A DNA stretch of 64,000 nucleotides from Lunularia cruciata (taxonomy: Eukaryota; Streptophyta; Marchantiopsida; Lunulariales; Lunulariaceae): positions 16,368,001-16,432,000 of the forward strand of contig OX419760.1 of assembly GCA_948567375.1 (NCBI GenBank), read 5' to 3'. Both the position numbers and the translations under genes were made by a program. This document shows, piece after piece, positions 59,801-64,000 of this stretch (the first letter of the stretch is position 1; every line of letters begins with the position of its first letter). The notes beneath the pieces were generated by a model that was not told the DNA's origin, ran no database searches, and saw nothing but the letters and a program-made list of their open reading frames with translations.

Positions 59801-62800
59801 TGACGAAGAACGATTTCGACGACCTGGAAACCAAACAGTCAATGTTTAGATATGCAGCACAGGTGGTATCATAGGCCAGTATGATCACATCGTCCTGTAG
59901 CTTGAACCAGCTCTGCTTCTTCTCATTAATCCAATACAGGGAAGACCTGCGATGGAACTATTTTGTGACTTTCTAGAGCTAAGTGTGAACAGCTGCAGCT
60001 TCCACAAAGATGATAAAACAAAAGTGCTCATTGAATGGAAACGTACCTTCAAACAAGCGTGCCGAACTTGGTCACTGCTGTCCAGACACCTTTCGAGAAT
60101 GATTTCCCAGTGTAGCTGGATAATACCACCGCAGATATTGCTATCTCCAGCTCCAGCAGCTACAGGAACAGCATTGCCTCGCGTCTCACGTTTCTCAACT
60201 TCCGTAGCAGTCTCCGTGGCTCCCATCATTTCTTCGACATCCACTAAATAGTCACTGAAATTTCGCAGCATTTGCATCTGCCAATATGAGATAGGAAATG
60301 ATTAGGAACCGAAGAACATCGGAGGACGCTTCAACCAAGGGTAATATGTGTCATATTCGCTGACAAACGCAGAACTTCTCAAGTTATGGGATGATTACCT
60401 TCAGACGAGCAGGCGCGTGCGTAGATAGGGAAGCCTCAATGAGTTTTCCCATCTCCTTTTCCATCATGAAGTCTGGTTTTGCGATGAAGACAAATCCCAC
60501 GGCCTGCCAAGATATAAAGAAATGAGGACAGATGCCGTTCATCAAACGGGGATCCAGAACTCATTGAATGCAAATGCTGTGCACGATATGTAATGTAAAC
60601 AAGATAAACAACATCTGGTCGAATTAAAGTATAAGTATTTGTAACCTGGAAGCAATGTAAAAGTAACACCTATATCTTAGTTGCATGCATCGAATAAACA
60701 GAAACAGGACACCTGCATATATAGAGAAGAAACATCATCGAATGAAAGGCGAAGTATATAATGCCTGCCAAGATATGTGTAAATATATAATGACGACAGC
60801 AATCTTCAGCTGAAGATAGTGAAGCTTTGGCATCTATGTTCGGTCTTTGAACCCTTTTGAACATTGCAGGTAGATTTCAAAATTGGCTTTCTTACCTGCA
60901 ACGCTTTAGCCTTGACATCAGAATCTGGAGAAACCAAATAAAACTTGTAGAGACTCAAAATTTGATGCATGTTCACATCGTTGTCCTCCATAAGGTCTAT
61001 CAGATCTGACCCAAATCGTACCAAAACACCAAGACAGAATAGGTATCGTAGAACATTCTGCGTACAAAACCGATTTATCTCATTCGTCAATATTGTGAAT
61101 CCAATGTACCTCCAGGAAGAGACACGTAGGACAAGTCTGCACTGAACAGTATAAACGTTAGTGGGGTACTTTGAATTTCTTCGGAATCCGTGAGAAAAGG
61201 AGCAAGTGTGTAAGTAGAAAGTACCGGCTTGTCTGAGGGCTGATAAGATGTTTTGCGCCAAGAGTCCAGAAACTTGAAAAATCGTCCAACGAGAAGCTCG
61301 AAGGATGTGACACCCTTCACGGCAACTTTACTTAATGAACAAAGACACCTATGTTCAAAGGATGTAAACTAATCAATACGAAAGCCTGAGCTTTTACGAT
61401 GAGATGCAACGAAAAAATATTGAAATGACATGATTTTTGATAAGCACGTCTTACTCCGCCACTATCAATAGTCACACTGCGCATCAAGACGACTTTTTAA
61501 TCTCATGACGTATGTTCAGAAGCTCCATCAAAGATCCAACGAGTATTTCTACCCAAACTGCTTAATGCCTAGGATATGGATGCATTGTGCCACACAAGAT
61601 CTTATTATACACGACATGATATTAGTTCATACTATCCGTACACCGAAATGTTCCTCAAGGACCCTACCCATTAAGATTTAAGATGTGTATACAATCCGGG
61701 AGGGAAACTTGTTGGATAACTCAACGGCCCCTACTGCAGAACTCATATACAAATAAAAGACTTACTTTATACATGCGTAGACAACAGTGGAGAAAGAATA
61801 TCGAACGATTAATTGTCTCAGATCCCGCTCCAGCTCTTCCACAAAGCTTTGAGGTGGTCTCCGGAGCAACGGAAGTACAGTATCGATGACAAACACAATA
61901 CTTTGAAGCAGTTGTGCAGCATCTCTACTGTCTACCTGCAGAAAGCAGCAAAGAAGATCCACGTCAAGCATGCGTAACGACCACTAAACTCTCCCACTGC
62001 ACCCCTTTTTGGGTCCTTCAAGAGCTGATAGAAGAAGTTTAAATCGGGAAGAAATGAAAATCTCTGGTGGTAACCTCAGTGGATGACTCACTTTTGCAAC
62101 CAAAGGATTTGTCATTACTTCCTACACATGAGCCCACTCTCAAGACAGATAATTTGCAACAAGCTCAGGTTCCCGCAATGAAGCTTCCCTAATGCATTTG
62201 GCGGAGAAGGCACATGAATTCAACGTCCATACAGCCAGGACAGGCGATAATGAGAACGACATGGCGTCCAATTGTCAGCGTCAAGCAAGGACCTCCAGGT
62301 GGCAATATTGAGGGAACCAAGAGGTGATTCTTTTTATTACAAGAGCAGGTACCTGGGTTTTGAGGTAAGGCTGCAATGTCACGGCATATCGTGATGGATC
62401 AGCTGCTGGTGCACATAGAGTGGGATCCACTGTGCAGAAAGCATGGAGAGCCATGACATAAGGCAGCGCCCGAATTTCTGTATCTTCAGTAGCAGTCTCT
62501 TCCACCTGAAAATTACAAGAAAGTAGCGTGTCAAGCATACCGATTGCTTCACTAAGTCAACAAGCTGTAGATCCAAAATCCGCATAATGCGGACGTTTAC
62601 AAGTTCAACCCTATCTAGATTATATGACCTTCCCTGAGTAGATAGGCGGGGACAAACTATCATCAGGGGACAGTAAATCCTTCGGCAGAAAAAAATGTGG
62701 AGCTGGCTAAAAGAAGAATCTGCATGAGTACAAGCAGCACTTTGTCTTACCTAACTAGGTGTGGCTAGACTTCATATTGAACATTGATAGCAGTAATAGA

Positions 62801-64000
62801 TGCAAATGTCATACCTTTAGAATGCTCTCCAGCAAGCATTTACACATCAATTCGCACCGGTGTCGGACAGCTGCTTGTGTGACTGAGCTTGTGGCTGAAT
62901 TCTTGACCGCTTGTGGACAGAAGTCAAGGGCCAAACTCCGCTTGATGATGCTGACCATCGACTGACTGGTAGGCAAACTCCTCAAAACATCTACTAATTG
63001 CTGCGTTCTTTCTGCTATCTCCAGCGGCACAACACTTCCATCTGCTACATATTGTGCAGACGGGTTGGAAGGCTCTTCAAACCACAACTCAAAAAAGGTT
63101 TTCCCCACGAGGTCCTACAGACAACCGAATTCATCGTATTAGATGCATAAGTTGAAAAGGATTGACATACGCGTAAGAGAATTCCAAAGGGCACACTGAG
63201 ACGTTAGAACTCAGAATCTAAGACATTGGAAAGGCCTCGTCTCCTTAGTCGACCTTGAAATCCTCACTCGTAACCCTTAGTTCTAACATGACCCGGAAAC
63301 AAGTAACGATACAACTACCTTCCTTTAAAAGTACTGGAGAATAAACTTTTGGATTTAAGGAGGGAAGGAGCATAAATTACCTGTATACTGGATTCCTCAT
63401 CGTTGATCCTGGAGATTATTCGAACACAGCCATCCGTTGCTTTTGCAAAACCGACATTTGACATGCACACATCCCGGATAATCTTTATCACCCGTTTACG
63501 GACACTTACACCTGTGTCCATGATTCGCTCCGCAATTTTTTCGAAGTACTGCAAGGAGATATTGAAGTTTCTAAATGAGAGCTATTTCTTCCAGGCACAC
63601 TTCCAAATCAACAAAAAGGTAGTTCACCAGTTCATTAACCAGTTCGCCATTGACATTAGCAAGCTCTGGGTAACATGGAAACAGAACAGGGAGCATTGAT
63701 GCTACTGCACACGACAGATAGCAGCTTTCTCGTACTAGTGACGATTTGTCTACACTGAAAAGTTGTGTAATGGTAAGCAAAACCCCTTATGAGAGTTTCG
63801 GTTTTCCACATCACTGGACTGGACTGGACATTACTCTGACAATGATCTACATAGCGACTGAGTTCCGTACAGCAATCATTCACATAAAGTGGACTGAGGG
63901 CTGACGTTACGTTTTGATTAAGCGGAAACTGGAAAGGGCTTTTTGTTAGAAATCTGACTCGCATTTGCATTTATAGAAATTCAAAGAAGTTGCGGCATGA
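56867..64000 (-). CDS. SCC2: Sister chromatid cohesion protein SCC2/NIPBL (Adherin), C-terminal half, partial
   Basis: Exons on the minus strand: 63381-63548, 62815-63114, 62353-62505, 61766-61935, 61225-61348, 61110-61136, 60896-61057, 60399-60503, 60047-60277, 59690-59823, 59240-59524, 58295-58604, 58019-58111, 57780-57911 and 56867-57187. They join in frame to 904 codons plus stop. SCC2 with SCC4 loads cohesin onto chromatin in the nucleus. HEAT-repeat blocks match plant SCC2: [104 protein letters not shown] and [13 protein letters not shown]. The last exon has DYSTYTANI and ends in a Lys/Arg-rich, acidic-patched tail (KKRGRG ... GGKKRKRG), a likely nuclear signal. The 61110-61136 exon is only 27 bases. 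Sequence at 63571-63780 (SSLVRES) may hold one more upstream exon, but I could not fit it. The N-terminal half lies beyond the right edge. Confidence 0.95.
59543..59655. repeat. Tandem duplication in an SCC2 intron
   Basis: Two diverged units sharing gttagaccaagaaa.acact.aagtt lie in the intron between 59524 and 59690. The plus-strand frame across them gives a repeated basic peptide that is not a gene. Confidence 0.7.
60515..60600. repeat. Dispersed repeat in an SCC2 intron
   Basis: About 80 bases, sharing gatccagaactcattgaatg and flanking bases with 7931-8015, in the intron between 60503 and 60896. A further related piece (gcctgccaagatat) recurs near 60762 in the same intron. Probably a short non-autonomous element. 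Confidence 0.5.

Noticed and set aside
1-64000. tRNA, rRNA, CRISPR or organelle-derived sequence
   Set aside because: Looked for while reading; no tRNA-like box pair, rRNA core or regular spacer array was recognised. A dedicated scan (tRNAscan-SE, Infernal) could still find something.

Overview
The window is eukaryotic nuclear DNA, almost certainly from a land plant. It holds intron-rich genes with GT-AG introns, a Yellow Stripe-Like (YSL) metal transporter, a plant-type SCC2 cohesin loader, and Ty3/gypsy elements with initiator-Met-type or Athila/Tat-like primer sites. The sequence alone does not fix the lineage. The retroelement mix, with a restriction-like-endonuclease non-LTR family beside chromoviruses, would suit a bryophyte, lycophyte or fern better than a typical angiosperm, but that is inference.

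Three host genes are supported, all on the minus strand. A PhzF-family isomerase-like gene has 6 exons (9992-12720 or -12996). A YSL/OPT transporter has 6 exons and 692 codons (14289-18782). The C-terminal half of SCC2/NIPBL (Adherin) has 15 exons here and 904 codons (56867-63548) and runs off the right edge. Exon phases close exactly in all three models. The genes show no shared pathway.

The rest is a nested graveyard of mobile elements. At 1.4-6.5 kb a 5'-truncated non-LTR element (minus, 16-bp target duplication) was invaded by a Ty3/gypsy element. That element's 5' LTR holds an inverted solo LTR of the same family (5-bp duplication CCTTG), and its gag holds a solo LTR of a second family. 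At 21.8-36.8 kb a second non-LTR copy (plus) is cut by a Tat/Athila-like Ty3 element missing its 3' end. Next comes a full-length chromodomain Ty3 element with two LTRs and the duplication CTTTC (30418-36800, minus). At 38.3-42.7 kb lies a Mutator-like element with terminal inverted repeats and a near-perfect 9-bp duplication. At 50-53.3 kb a Ty1/copia relic has its 3' LTR split by a third non-LTR copy with a 13-bp duplication. The stretches 6.5-10, 18.8-21.8, 42.7-50 and 53.3-56.9 kb are AT-rich with little or no convincing coding content.

The most interesting signal is a small protein module of about 55-75 residues. It sits in short ORFs between the primer-binding site and gag. Two copies occur in the Tat/Athila-like element, two in the chromovirus, and a weaker possible copy in the first element. 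I do not recognise it as a named domain.
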